NCBI RefSeq assembly: GCF_040712315.1
Contig: NC_134023.1
Coordinates: 13,525,442-13,589,441 of the forward strand
Direction of reading: 5' to 3'
Source of the DNA: Castanea sativa
Taxonomy: Eukaryota > Streptophyta > Magnoliopsida > Fagales > Fagaceae
Length of the DNA: 64,000 nt
Below the pieces are notes generated by a model. It had not been told where the DNA came from. It saw only the letters and a list, made by a program, of their open reading frames with translations, and ran no database searches. The position numbers and the translations under genes were made by a program. Of the stretch, positions 33,840 through 46,331 are shown piece after piece; position 1 is the first letter of the stretch, and each line of letters opens with the position of its first letter.

Positions 33840-34846
33840 TTAATAATTTGATGTTGCCTATAATTATGTATGTGGCCTCGCTTTTTTGGAAATAAATACA
33901 AATCAAGGGATTGGAGACTTCTATTATATATCTCCTAAAGATTTCTTATCCGCAACTTAGGGGTTGAATTGATTGCTTTAGAGATTTCCCCACTTTTGCC
34001 ATCCTATTACTTAAACAATTTTCATCTGTCTTTTATTTATTTATTTTTAACCCAATGCACTATACATGTAGTGGAACCTCTTATTCCTAACATTTATTAA
34101 GTCCATCCATTTTTTCAAAATTAAAAAAATTCAAGTAAAAGTAAAATCATTGAATACTCTTTTTAATACAATTATTACAACAAATAATATTCAACTTGTA
34201 CTTGAAAGAATTTAAAAACCTTTTACAAGTACATCAAATAACAAAACTATCAACTTGCATTTAATTATTTTCTAATCTTCAAAGAGTGTAATAAACGTTT
34301 TATAAACATGGTTTCTCAACAAAAAAAAAAAAAAAACGTTTTATAAACATAATATTTATCTAAACATAAACGTGATCTTAAACATATAAGAAAATTAAAT
34401 AATTTTATATATTCATTCCTTATATGCATGATTTTATACTATGTTATATAAAAAATTGTAAATAAATCAAACAATGAACACATGATATGGTGAAGAAATG
34501 AAAAGTACACGGAAAACATTTCCAAGAGAAAAATCACTGACCTACTACCACAACAAAGGAATCCATGATAATAAAAGAAGTTTAATTATCTAGTATAAAA
34601 CCTTTATACTTAGACTTTATGTGCTAGATAAAGTTACTATAAAAACCTTTTACTTATTCATGGTAATTTTATAGGTGTTTATTCATTAGGTGCTGTAAAA
34701 CATGGCTTTTACACTACGATCAATGTTCGTATAAAATTTAAGCTACTTGGACAACAATTAAATTTGTTATTTATATAACAGATTATAGTGTTATATGGTA
34801 AATTTGTTCATTCTGTTTTAGCTTTCATCCATTAAGCAAAAACTAA

Positions 34847-34903
<57 letters not shown>

Positions 34904-35960
34904 GTTCCGTTGCACCCGAGCTGTTTATGATAAAGATAGGTGTAAAAAGTGGGTCTAAGGTCATGTAGGTAGGAAGTGATTACAATTGAGATATTACCTG
35001 CTTACCGGTAACAACTTGAATAAGAAAAATTCTACAACAAATTTAATTAAGTGACAAGTTGTTATAGCCTAATTAGGAACAATATATTATTCTTTTAACC
35101 AGTTTGTGTTTTTTAATATAAAATTATTTAACTAAAAGATATGGGTATTTTAGAGAGTTTAATAATTTGTGTGAGGGAATTTTAGATTTTGCCACTTCAA
35201 TTGCAAATATTTATTTTTTGTCGATTTATCATCCAGCAAAACTCTGAACTAGAATTCATCAAAACCTAATGAAGTTTTTGAACATTTTACAAAAGATCCC
35301 TTAAATTTGGTTGGATTTTCAAATATTCTAGAATATCTTTCAAAAAGCTTTTTTGGGGTAAAATTGTTCTTCAAACTGTGACATTATTAGCATGCAGCAT
35401 TCTTCTTTTGGAAGTAATGCATAACAATGTTGATCGATGATTAAGATGGTGACTAGATAAGTTCCAAACACTTCTATTATATGTCTCTAGGAAACTTCTC
35501 CTCTATGAATTATGCGTGACTAAATTGCTTCAGAGATTTTCCCACTTTTAGCATACTAACTTAAAAATTAATATTTCCATTTGTCTTTTTATTTTTTAAT
35601 GCACAAAACACTATATATGTATAAGAACCCCTATTACAACAAATAATGTCCAACTTGTACTCCAAAGATAAAATCAATAAATACTCTTTTTAGAAATTAA
35701 TACAATTATTACAACAAATGATGTTCAACTTGTACTCCAAAGAATTTAATACCTTTTCACGTATAACATCAAATTACAAATCGATCAACTTGCATGTTAA
35801 TTATTTGTTAATCTTTAATGAATGTAATAAACTTTTTTAAACATAACATTTATCTAAACATAAACGTATACTTACACATACGAGAAAATTAAATAATTTT
35901 ATGCATTAATTCCTTATATGCATGATTTTATATGATGTTATACACAAAGCAATAAATAAA
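33840..35960. repeat. Direct repeat pair, ~33840-34460 and ~35410-35960
   Basis: The two arms share CTTCTATTATAT.TCTC, TTGCTT(T/C)AGAGATTT, TTCAACTTGTACT and TATATGCATGATTTTATA in the same order, with many substitutions, about 1.5 kb apart. Too diverged and AT-rich to classify. Confidence 0.65.
34851..34902. repeat. (TA)n microsatellite
   Basis: About 26 uninterrupted TA units. Confidence 0.95.
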
Positions 35961-37304
35961 TCAAACATTGAGTTCATCTATATTTATTACTATTAAGAAT
36001 TGAGGAATCTTTGCATATATGACCGTGGACAACTGATGTGGAGTGTTGGACCCAGGGACGGTTCAATGTTCTGGTGAGGGTTTTCAAATGAACACCCTCA
36101 CCATGAAAAATAAATTAATTTATATTTTTTTTAAATATTTTTTTGTTCATCATAAAAAAAAAAAAAATGAATACCCTAAATTTTTTAGGTGATTGATTTA
36201 CAGAATTAAGTCCAACAAAATTAAAAGTTGGCATCCCTTAACAATATTATTGACATTTTAAAACAAAAAGAAAAGATCCAACAACAAATTATATTTATCT
36301 AAAATTTGGAGAAAAAATAAAAAAGAAGCAAGCCCAACAACAAAAATTTATAGTATGCTGATGTTAAATCTTAAAGGAAAAAAATTGATTGTTTTAAATG
36401 ACAAAGTCAATATGGCTGGCACTCTGAAAATATTATGGCTAGTTGATAAATAAAAGAGTAAAGGAAATTGGAAAATTACAAAGACTGATAAATGTAAAAA
36501 CAGAAAAACAGTGACAACAAAAATAATGTTGTTGACACAACAAAAATGCAAAAACAAAAAAATTTGAGAATAGTTAAATTTTTAATATGGTAATGCTAAG
36601 GACATAATAAAAAATAAAGTAATAAGAAAAATTCTTTTTAATAGCATAATGCTTTGAACACGTACAACAAAAATATTGCAACAACAAAAATTAAAGTAGA
36701 GTCACCTCCACAAACTACAAACCTTATAATATTTCTCATGTTATACTTTATGTCATTCCATCAAAAAAATTACTTTACCAAAATTTGAAGTTATAATACA
36801 AGTGCCGAACTCTAACTTTGATTAACAATACTAAACTAGTACCCCAAAAAAAATGTGAAATATATGATGGTCCCTAAAATCTGATTTGGGTTCTATTTTA
36901 GTCCCTAAAATTTGAAAAGTTCGTTTATAGTCTTAAAAAAAAAAATGCAAACTTACCAAGTTAGTCCTTCTCTAACCTTTCCGTTATAATAGAGGAGCGT
37001 TACGTGAATTTGTCAAATTTTGCCACATAAACAAGAATTAGAATGTCAAGGCTATGAATAAACTACCTTAGTACATTCACAAGGCTGTCGCTCATCTAGC
37101 ACCTTCTAGTTTCCATTGTTCAAATTCTCATTCCCCCAGCTATTGAATTATCCCCCCAAAAAAAAAAAAAAAAATCAAATTGCAGAACCCATATCTTAAG
37201 TTTGTTTTTTTTTTAAGGGCTTCCCGAAGATCGTAGATCAATTAAGCCTTCTTCACACATAAACCCCTTGAGTTTACATGTGTTTAATAGGTCAGTGTGC
37301 CTGA

Positions 37305-37342
37305 CCCATTTTCTTCCTGGTTTGCCCTTCATAATTGTTCAT
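37305..37342 (-). pseudogene. Remnant of duplicated TURAN exon 1
   Basis: The paralogous start codon (37340-37342) and about seven codons (MNNYEGQ) survive. Sequence then jumps to intron 1 material because of the ~535-bp deletion. The upstream promoter region is intact but no TURAN product can be made. Confidence 0.85.
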
Positions 37343-37534
37343 TATTACATCAAATTCTGAATTAAAAATGAGCTGTTGTATCGGTAGTTTTGTAATTGTA
37401 TGAATCAATTCAACCAAAAAACAAAAAAAGTAAAATTAGAAATGATTTTTTTTTGTTGTTGTGTTTACCTGACATTTGAGAAAATCAAATCCGGCCACTA
37501 GAAAAATCAAATTCTCTCTCTGTACACAAACTCA

Positions 37535-37538
<4 letters not shown>

Positions 37539-37606
<68 letters not shown>
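37539..37606. repeat. (CT)n microsatellite
   Basis: About 33 CT units in the TURAN 5'-leader of copy B; copy A has only CACTCTCTAGCTCTCTCG at this point (near 4618-4636). Confidence 0.95.
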
Positions 37607-37610
<4 letters not shown>

Positions 37611-37779
37611 TTACAGGAAATGTGAAACCTAGAAAGAGATGGTGATTTCGAATTCACAGCAAACCCAACCCAGAAATTATGTGCAGAGAATGGGCTTAAG
37701 TTATGGACTACTTGACTTGTTTGGACTTGGATTTGCCTAGCCCATATAACTTTTTTTTTTTAATTTATCAATTTATTTA

Positions 37780-38003
37780 GGGTAAAATCCAATAAATACC
37801 GACCAAGTTTACAACTTTTTAAAACTGATTAATTTGATTCTTAAAATCAACTTAATTCCTAAACATGGTTAGGTTTGGTGGTCAATTTTCTCACTTGTCT
37901 TAGGGACTAAGTAAGCTTTAGGGATCAAATTGGTCAATTATAAAAATTCTTAAACCTGATTAAGTTTAGCTCATACCTCATAATATGTTATTGGAGTTTA
38001 CCC
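37780..38003. mobile_element. Mutator-type MITE, 224 bp
   Basis: Terminal inverted repeats GGGTAAAATCCAATAA and, on the other strand, GGGTAAACTCCAATAA. Flanks ATTTATTTA and ATTTAATTA form a 9-bp target duplication with one mismatch, the size typical of Mutator. Its termini resemble those of the giant element. Confidence 0.82.
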
Positions 38004-39964
38004 ATTTAATTATATAGGACATTTTATGATTCTTCCTTTTTTGTAAATTAAAAACTTTGTGATTGCGATTTCTTTTTTATTTATTTATTTAGCAATAACT
38101 AATTAATGAGAGTTTAGTTTATTGTTAGATAAGCACTAGGCACAATTCCAATGTACTAATAGAGAATTTATAAATGTTTCATTATAATTTAGATATAAAA
38201 TGTAATTATATTTTAATCAATTTAAGAATTATATAAAAGAAGGATAATTATTAATAATGGTGAAAAAATAAGTCGATAAAAAAAATTAAAGGTGGTGTTT
38301 TCATTAAAAAAGAAGAAGAAGAAGAAAAGAAAAAGTAGAAAAAGAAACTGTGTATTAAAAACATTGTCACATTCCAACGTACAAATATGGTAACCGGAAC
38401 AAACAAACATGAATAAGAAGAAGTTGTTAATCAAAAGAAATAAAAGAATAAGAAGAAGTTATTGTGAACAAAAATGGTTGCTTTTTCAAAAAAAAAAAAA
38501 AGTTACTATGAAAAAAACTCTGTATGTTTTGAGAAAATGCTCATTGTTACTTTATAGTTTATCTAAGGATGCAATAAAATAGTAGAAGAAAAAGTGATAA
38601 TGAAAAGAATAGAGAAAATAGCAAAGAAAGAGTTGATAATTTATACTGCTAATAATAGGATTTCCTGTTTGGGTTTCATAATTTTGTGTACTAAAATATT
38701 CTGATACAAATTCTTAAACTTTTTAAAATACACTTATCTTTTAGTTAAATAATTTTAAATTAAAAAACACAAATTGGTTAAAAGAGTAATTTACTATTTT
38801 TAAATTTTACATTTTTTTCATTACCTTCTCCATTTTGTCTCAAAATTAGGACACCATCTCCATCTCACTTTTAAACATCATTTCAAGCTACCTTACATTT
38901 TTGTTTAAAAAAAAAAACACACACACACACACGGTTATCTATATATATTTTAGAAAAATTACTTCTCTTATTTGAATTTTAATGCCACTACGTGAGAGTT
39001 GGAAAAAAATGACCAGTTTCAATTTCAAATGGGATGGGCTCCTCTCCCGTTTATTTTTCTCTCGTTCTCTTCAGTTTTTAAATAGATGCATGACATCTAG
39101 CAAGACTGAATCAAAGGATCAATTATCAAGCCACATCATATTTCACAAAGACTCCTTGACTCCTTCCATCATTTGCCTCCCACTAAAATCCTGTAATATC
39201 GCTCTCCATCTCTCTCATATTTTTGATACAGCTTGAACATCACTCTTGCACGGTATTTCTTACTTTTTCCTATCCTTAATTTTTGAAAGGGAGAAATTTG
39301 ATCAAAGAAGTCATCTCTTGCTGAAGCTGGAGCTCTTTTTTCAGTTTGTGTTAAAATTATTAATGATTTCCATAGAGAATGAAAAGATAGCGGTGGAGTA
39401 CATGTGGCAAAAATTTGAGTATACTTATGACTTTCTTCATTTTGCATTACTATGTAGCACAGCAAATGTATTGAAAGCTTCCCTTCTCTGATTGAAATTT
39501 ACTACCCTTGAGGTTGAGGACTAAGTTGAGTAACTTGTGAAAAGAAGCAATAGTAACCCATGAATTGCTGTGAAGGTGTTTGTGAAAATGCTTAGGCTGG
39601 TGGTAGCTTGTTTTTTTGTAAAAGTACCTCATTAGCAAGGGTGAATGCAAGGCTGTAGGGTCATTTTTTTTGTTGGGTGAATACAAGGCTTGTTTCTGTA
39701 TTTTCTGCTCATGTAACCATTGTACATTATCTTGATTAATGAAATTTTTTTTGTTGGAGTTTAGTACAAATGGGGTCTCTCTATATTTGTTTCTTCTTTG
39801 TATCCTTGCATGAGATATTGTAGAATAGGTATAAAAATATTAATTGCAAGAAATTGTCGTGGAGCAATTTGACAAAACTTGTTTGCTTCTAGAATTGCAA
39901 ATGCATTAGACTTTGTGTTTGAATCTTGCAATTTCTTCATTGTGCCTCTCTAGAGTCATCACTA

Positions 39965-40117
39965 TGACAGAAGGAAGGTATCCCCCCATGAAAAAGCTGG
40001 CATTTGGATTGATCACGGCTGCCCAAAAACTTAGGCTGTACTTCCAAGAACACACCATAGTAGTCCAGACGGACAAGCTATTGCCGAGGGTGATGAACAA
40101 TCCGGAAGCAGCTGTCT
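39965..40117 (+). pseudogene. Ty3/gypsy polyprotein fragment (RNase H-like region)
   Basis: Open for about 50 codons: RYPPMKKLAFGLITAAQKL, then FQEHTIVVQTD and PEAA, the pattern of the RT-linked RNase H in gypsy elements. No LTRs, integrase or other pol domains nearby. Confidence 0.75.
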
Positions 40118-40769
40118 AAGAATTTTCAATACAATCACCAACTAGAAGCCATTCAGGAAATTCATTATTCTTCTTCACATCTTTTGTGTTGTCAATTCTT
40201 TGAACTAATTCAGCCAATTAGGGTTGAAGCATTTAGATATGGTACAATCAAGTTCTAAATTTTTTCTGCACTTGTATACACATATTCACCTCAGTTGTGT
40301 GCAACTGAACTAAATCCTGTAATACACTGACAGTGGTCAACCTATAAACTAAAATATTGCATTTAGTTTCACAAGTAATTTTCATATCAGCAGTCAACTA
40401 CAAAAAATCAACTAGTTTCAGTCATAAGCATGTTGCTGCTGCAGATATTTAATAGCTTGGAGGCTTGCAAAATTCTTGCTTTTTGTTTCACTCATACGCG
40501 CCACCAATGTTTCCCCTCAGTTTGATGGCCCAAAGGAAAGATATTTATCACTGGAAACTCTGGTGAGTCCTAGTCTATATACTTTTCACTGCCAATGAAT
40601 TGACAAAATAACTACTTTAGTGTATGTGCATTCAATTCAATTATCCAGTTTTTTAATGACTGATGGAATCAGAGGAGCTACCAGAGATATTCATTAAATA
40701 TCAACAACTAGAGTACATTCATCCTTTCACATGACTGATGGAACCTCTGGTGAAAAAAAAAAAAAAAAA

Positions 40770-40990
40770 AAAAAACCCACAAGGACAACGAGTAATAGCC
40801 CAATTGCTATGGGAGTGAGCCACGCCATTAGCATTCCTACTAACCCAATCAAACATATATGCTGGAGGCTGGAGGCTGGAGGCACATAATAGTCTCGAGG
40901 ATGGAAGACATTTCCCAGCTTGGACTTTGCCTCCTTTCTTAAAACATCCATGCACATCTTGGATTCCCCTTCCATTGTCAGCTCCCTTAC
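40770..40990 (-). pseudogene. Degraded plant RNase H-like (RVT_3) fragment
   Basis: Two frames read MEGESKMCMDVLRKEAKSK and WVSRNANGVAHSHSNWAI, matching the start and end of the RNase H-like domain of non-LTR elements, with an inserted segment and a frameshift between them. Confidence 0.5.
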
Positions 40991-41860
40991 ACCCTTTTCT
41001 TTGGAAACTTGGAATCCTCATTGCCCACCCTTTTAGAACACCGCCTTCCCAGTCTCGCAAAACAGCCGGCTATGCATGCCTACTTTGAATCGAGAGCGAC
41101 ATCACAGCTCATCTTGAACTTAATGCAGGAGGTTTCTGTCTGCTCCATAGTTGCCTGAGTAGAGATCTTGTCTGAGTTTAGCAAAGCTTTCAAAATTCTG
41201 CATTACTCTGGCAGGTAGCTTCATAGTTAAAACTTCAGCGGAATTAGATCAAGTTAAGCTCCTTAGCTTCAGTAATTAATCTATAACCACAGCAGCAAAT
41301 AATGGCAACTGGTTTGTTACTCTGCCATCCAGGACTTGAGCTGGGGGAGCAACTACCAACATTATCAGATAAATACTCAAATTCACATTAATTGCATCAA
41401 TACAAAAGGCACCAACCTAATCCAAACCACGCTACTCTAGCAAAGTCACATTCCCTACCACATAAAGAGCAGCTATTGTCCACCAAACACCATAATCTAT
41501 TGATTTGAATTGGGTTTTGTTGGATATATTTGTGCCCCAAACACGAACAAGAAAGAAAACATACCACTTCACAACATCTTCTGCAAAAACAGATGGCACA
41601 GACATAGAACCATCTGGTGAAACCCTCCATTTCGTTTGGTTGTCTCTGGCTCTCTAAGCTAATCTAAGACAGATGATTGGACTGTTTCATGAATTTCAGT
41701 CATATCCTCACAACATCCTTCTAGCACTTTACATCTCTTAAAGAAATGGGACAGATTATATACATCAAAGCTTTTCTATTTTTTTTATAAGAAAATCTTT
41801 TCTTATTTGTACTCAAAAAAGAAAAGGTATAAATTCTTTTACATCATAGTAACAAATTTG

Positions 41861-41982
41861 GGGAGGGGAGAGAGGGCGGGGGGGGGGGGAGGCGGTATAT
41901 CCCTGCACCCAAGCATATATGCCGGGTGTCTCACACAGGGGCGGGCCCCACAGTATAATTTTCGGGGGGGGGGGGGGAGCCA
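41861..41982 (+). other. G-tract cluster
   Basis: Several runs of G (12 and 15 long, plus GGGG and GGG groups) on the plus strand within 120 bp, with potential to form G-quadruplex. Another G-run of about 18 lies at 42414-42431. Confidence 0.6.
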
Positions 41983-42909
41983 TCTAATAGACCAAAGTCA
42001 CTGCCTTTGAAGCACTTATAGATATGGGAGATGGATTTCACACAAATATGTTGATAATGAAAATAAGATGTGAATTTTAAAGGGATACATCAATATGCAT
42101 ATGATCAATTTTTTTTTTTTATTATTAAATTGCAATTTTATTAAATTTTCCAGAACATATTGGATAGGTCTTCGAAATTGATAACTAACTTAAAGAAATA
42201 AATTCAAATTTTGGATATTTAAGAGATGGTGGATAAGAGGAAGAAGCAGAGAGTAGCAGTGGCCACTACATACTCAACAGATATTGCTCTCAAAATTTGC
42301 TCATGCACTACATATAACTGCAATAGTGTCTAACCATGGATTCCCAATCAAATTCAACATGAGGTAAACAACCAGAAGATGCAGTTTAATTAAGGATAAT
42401 ACAGAAGACAAGAGGGGGGGGGGGGGGGGGGCAATAATTGGAAGAAGTTATAAGCCTCAAGAAGCATAGAAATGAAGGTACAACAGCCTAAACATAGAGA
42501 TTCTATAGATCCCAGTCAGGCAGTCACCATAATACTAAAACTCATGTTGATCAAAATACTTGCATAGATAACCTTGACTAAAAATGATCTTTTGTAAGTA
42601 TGATTTTTAAACAGAACTTCCAGTAATCACCCAATGCTCAGACACAACAGTGGATATCAAAAGCAAAATGATATATAAATATGCTTACATATATGGAAAC
42701 TGCGTACTTATACACACAGATATCAAGCCCTGGCAATAAAATGAATCAACGCAAATAAGTTTGATTGTTGGGGTAGATCAAAACCAGTTAGCTAGACCAA
42801 AATCATGAACTACAAAATGACTGACTTAATTCTGGCATCAAAGCAAGTCTCACAGGCATAGTCCATATCTACCAGCATTACACAGAATCTCTCTCAGCTA
42901 AGCAAATTC

Positions 42910-44100
42910 TCAGGTAACAACTTGTGAAGAAGGCATCTCGCCGTTCAAATTGATCTCTCTTCTACCACTAAGTGATATGAATTTGTCATAAAACAACAAC
43001 AAAGGACATTTATCTATCAAATTTGAACCATCGTAAGCTTCTTTGAGAAAAACAGTGCTTTTTGCACCTTTATTAGTGATGTAAAACATACCATGATGCC
43101 TTATCAAGCAAAGCAATAATCGAGATGGTAACAGATTCTCAGAATGAAATGCATCCAATTGTGCAGATGTCATTCTCTTCTCCATAGTCAAACTGAGAAG
43201 CTCATGGAGGACTGCCACCACCCGTTTTCTGGCCTTTGGATCTTTAGCTTCAAATCTCCTTGCATTTAAGTATGGAGAAGGGAAATCCATTTTCTGCCAC
43301 CTCTCAATTTCCTCAAGATAACTCTTGTTAGGCCTAAAGCCTACAGGAAAACTCAATCTAAATGCATTCGGACCTCGATAGTTACCATCTTTCGAGATTC
43401 TAACCCGCTTTCGACTCCCATTAAAGTCCGGAATCCCATCCTGTGCTGCTCTTTCCTCACGGGCAGTGACTGTCAATGAAGAGTCCCAATTTTCCAAATT
43501 AAGATAAGGCTTCCCATTGACATCCTTCACAGAAAAGTAATCCGGGTACTTTGGAATCAATGACTCCTTAAAGTCATTTGGCAAACCCAATTCAGATTCA
43601 ATGAATTCTATCTTTTCAAGTGGTACTCTACAATCAACTGATAACATTAACAACTTCCTCAAATTGTTAACCAGAATTGGTTCCATCAAGTTCCTAGCTT
43701 CACCTTCTTCACTGGCAATCTTTTGGGCCTTATCAGTGAGCCTAACAGAAGGGGGTGTTCTGTTAGTACTGCCACCCCCTTCAACACAAAATATAGCAGG
43801 GTACTTCTCAATGACAGCCATGAAATTCCATTTCTGAACAAACCCAACTTCTTTTTCAAGGTCCCTGAGAAAGAGAGACTGCTGTCTCTGGGATTGGATG
43901 ATGGACTTGAGCTGAAGGATCAAAGATGGTTTCTTTTGCAAGTCCATGACTCTGTCAAGTTCATGGACCCTGTGGTAGATTTTCTTCTTGGGTCTTCTTC
44001 CTCCACTTGATTTGTGCCTCACTGGAACCCATGTCATAGAACCAGTTTTTGAACATTTGAGAAGCTTGTTTAAGCTCAAGAACATGAATGTCCCCTGCAT
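42910..44100 (-). CDS. PORR-domain protein (organelle RNA recognition), intronless
   Basis: An intact 396-codon gene without introns. Residues 1-32 (SLNKLLKCSKTGSMTW) look like a Ser/Lys/Arg-rich mitochondrial or plastid transit peptide. The PORR domain covers about residues 33-365. Typical marks are RVHELDRVMDLQKKP at its start, EKYPAIFCV, YPDYFSV, RISKDGNYRGPNAFRLSFPV, FPSPYLNAR and HHGMFYITNKG near the end. PORR proteins (WTF1, WTF9, RPD1 families) bind organellar group II introns and assist splicing. Length matches the family (about 380-500). The start is the first Met upstream of the domain. No disruption is visible, so this is probably a working gene. The exact paralogue cannot be told from sequence alone. 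Confidence 0.93.
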   Translation of the reverse strand: MQGTFMFLSLNKLLKCSKTGSMTWVPVRHKSSGGRRPKKKIYHRVHELDRVMDLQKKPSLILQLKSIIQSQRQQSLFLRDLEKEVGFVQKWNFMAVIEKYPAIFCVEGGGSTNRTPPSVRLTDKAQKIASEEGEARNLMEPILVNNLRKLLMLSVDCRVPLEKIEFIESELGLPNDFKESLIPKYPDYFSVKDVNGKPYLNLENWDSSLTVTAREERAAQDGIPDFNGSRKRVRISKDGNYRGPNAFRLSFPVGFRPNKSYLEEIERWQKMDFPSPYLNARRFEAKDPKARKRVVAVLHELLSLTMEKRMTSAQLDAFHSENLLPSRLLLCLIRHHGMFYITNKGAKSTVFLKEAYDGSNLIDKCPLLLFYDKFISLSGRREINLNGEMPSSQVVT

Positions 44101-44958
44101 TTACGAATAAGAACAGAGAGGTGTCTCTGGGACCAATCGTCGAACAGTTGGAGTGCAGGGTCTTTTAAGGGTCACATGTAGAGAGCTTCTTTCTTTGGAG
44201 GTTGAAATTAACATAGAAATAGAAGAGTTTAGCTGACATCTGAAAAGTTTCTTCGAAATCACAACTCTCTCAGACCTCATCGGACCTCAGCACTTTAGTT
44301 TGGGAATTTATAAGCCGTGTCATTTTTTTTTTCAGTAATACATTTTGGACTTTTTTTTAACTGATTTTTTAGGGTAAAAAAAAACTGATTTTCTGCTATT
44401 TTTTTAAATTAAGAACTACGAATCCATGAATTTTGAAAATTAGTCTAATTGATTCTTCCATCTAATTTTCGTCTTCTTACATTTCATTTTTATTAAAAAA
44501 AAACCTTATTTTAAAATAAATTTAATAAAAAAACTATTCAAATTAAAATTTGATTAAAGATCTATTTTTAATGCTTCTTCTCAAATGAGGAAGTCACTTA
44601 TGGATGTTTTTGATGGAGAATTTTGGAATTGAAATTCCCTATCTTCCAAATTATCAAAAGAAATAAAGTTAAAAGTGGCTTTTAAATTCAAATTAGAAGA
44701 TCAAGGATCTGTTTAATTTTGTCCCAGAAATTAAGAATAGGGAATGATTTTGCATTTTACCCAAAAAAAAGAAAAAGAAAAACCAAAGCAATGTAAAAAG
44801 TTATAATTGTATCTAAAAAAAATAAAGTTTTAAAAAGATATACATAAGCCAAATAAGCTTAATATTTTATATCCTTCCACATAGTTTTTTTTTTCTTTTT
44901 TTTTGAAACGATCCTTCCACATAGTTAAGATTTGCATGAGGTTGTTCTCAAAAAAAGA

Positions 44959-45201
44959 TTTGCATGAGGTTGTTATTAAAAAGAAAATATAAATTTCATG
45001 AGAATAATTCAGCAATATATATTTCATGAGAATAATATCTCTTAACCTTAATGACCATGCTAACTTATTAGCATTGTTTGGTCTCATTTCTAGGAAGAAC
45101 TAAATTTCGAACCTTCCTTCAACACTTTTTATAATAAATAGATTATTTGCATGAGGTTGTTATTAAAATGAAAATATCAATTTCATGAGAATAATTCAAC
45201 A

Positions 45202-45233
<32 letters not shown>

Positions 45234-45355
45234 TTCATGAGAATAATATCTCTTAATCTTAATGACCATGCTAACTTATTAGCATTGTTTGGTCTCATTT
45301 CTAAGAAGAACTAAATTCTGAACCTTCTTTCAACGCTTGTTATAATAAATAGATT
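44959..45355. repeat. ~190-bp tandem duplication
   Basis: Two copies starting at about 44959 and 45146 share TTGCATGAGGTTGTTATTAA and AACTTATTAGCATTGTTTGG; the second has a (TA)n expansion. Confidence 0.88.
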
Positions 45356-45461
45356 ATAAAAAAAAAAAAAAAAATTGAAGGTCATGCCCAATACTTTTTT
45401 TAGGCGTGTGGGAAAGTTATTACATGATAACTCTTGAAAATTTAATAGTACAAATAAAGAG

Positions 45462-45510
<49 letters not shown>

Positions 45511-45989
45511 TTAGGTGTGTAGGAAAATTTACTAGAACAATTCCACTTATAGGGTTTACAACAATTATCAATAAAAAGTAAAGAGGATTGAAATTCCAAA
45601 TTAACCTACGTGCATTTGAAGGTCTTGCCCAATGAAAGCAATGAAGTCAGCTACTTTATTTGCTTTTCCATCGATATAATTTACCTATAGACTTCCAGCA
45701 ATATCACACGCAATAGTTCTACGATCAGAAATTATGATGATTCTTTTCTAAGGCATAGTAATTTTGTGCATAAGTGAATAGACCAATCTTTATTCTTTAT
45801 TGGCACCTCTTCATGTACAAATTACAAAGTGCTTAGAATCTAGAGGGAAAGGATTCTAGCTGCAAAGCTAACAGCATGTTGTAATTATTTCTAAAAAAAA
45901 AAATCTATAAAACTTTTCCAAAAGTCATTATTTATTTATTTAGATATACCAAAAGTCATTATTAAAAGAGTATCTCTTTGTCGAATTTA

Positions 45990-46254
45990 GATCCTCTAGA
46001 TTTCCTAGAATACTCTACCAATAGATTTCCTTAAATCATAACCACTCTTTAATGATTTAAAGGTCTTGATTCTGCCATATCAGCATTCCACTAACAATAT
46101 TATTAAAATAATAAAATAATGTTACAAACAAAACAATTAAGATTATTGTTAGTGGAATGTTCACATGGCAGAATCTAGACCATTAAATTATTAAATAATT
46201 ATTAAGATTTAAGGAAATCTATTTTGTAGAGTACTCTAGGAAATTTAGAGGATC
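45990..46254. mobile_element. Foldback (palindromic) MITE
   Basis: The first half (GATCCTCTAGATTTCCTAGA, then GATTCTGCCAT, ATTCCACTAACAAT) is repeated inverted in the second half around about 46120. A further inverted match (GGAAATCTAGAGGATCT at 46385-46401) suggests the original right end was split by the AC/TA microsatellite at 46268-46328. Confidence 0.75.
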
Positions 46255-46278
46255 TTTTTTTTATTTGAGACACACACG

Positions 46279-46331
<53 letters not shown>

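Larger units (their letters stand above)
32926..36708. other. AT-rich intergenic sequence between the two duplicate copies
   Basis: No gene seen on either strand. It includes a direct repeat pair (about 33840-34460 and 35410-35960) and a (TA)n tract at 34851-34902. Confidence 0.6.
36709..39032. repeat. Duplicated segment, copy B (empty site)
   Basis: Runs uninterrupted through both halves of copy A (3167-4813 and 31505-32925), without the 26.7-kb element, without the 31670-31836 SINE and without 535 bp of TURAN exon 1/intron 1. The same resident MITE is present intact. Confidence 0.9.
39033..42909. other. Intergenic region with retroelement scraps
   Basis: Contains the Ty3/gypsy and RNase H scraps listed separately, poly-A runs, a GGAGGCT triplicate near 40862 and G-tracts at 41861-41982 and 42414-42431. 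No cellular gene recognised. Confidence 0.5.
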
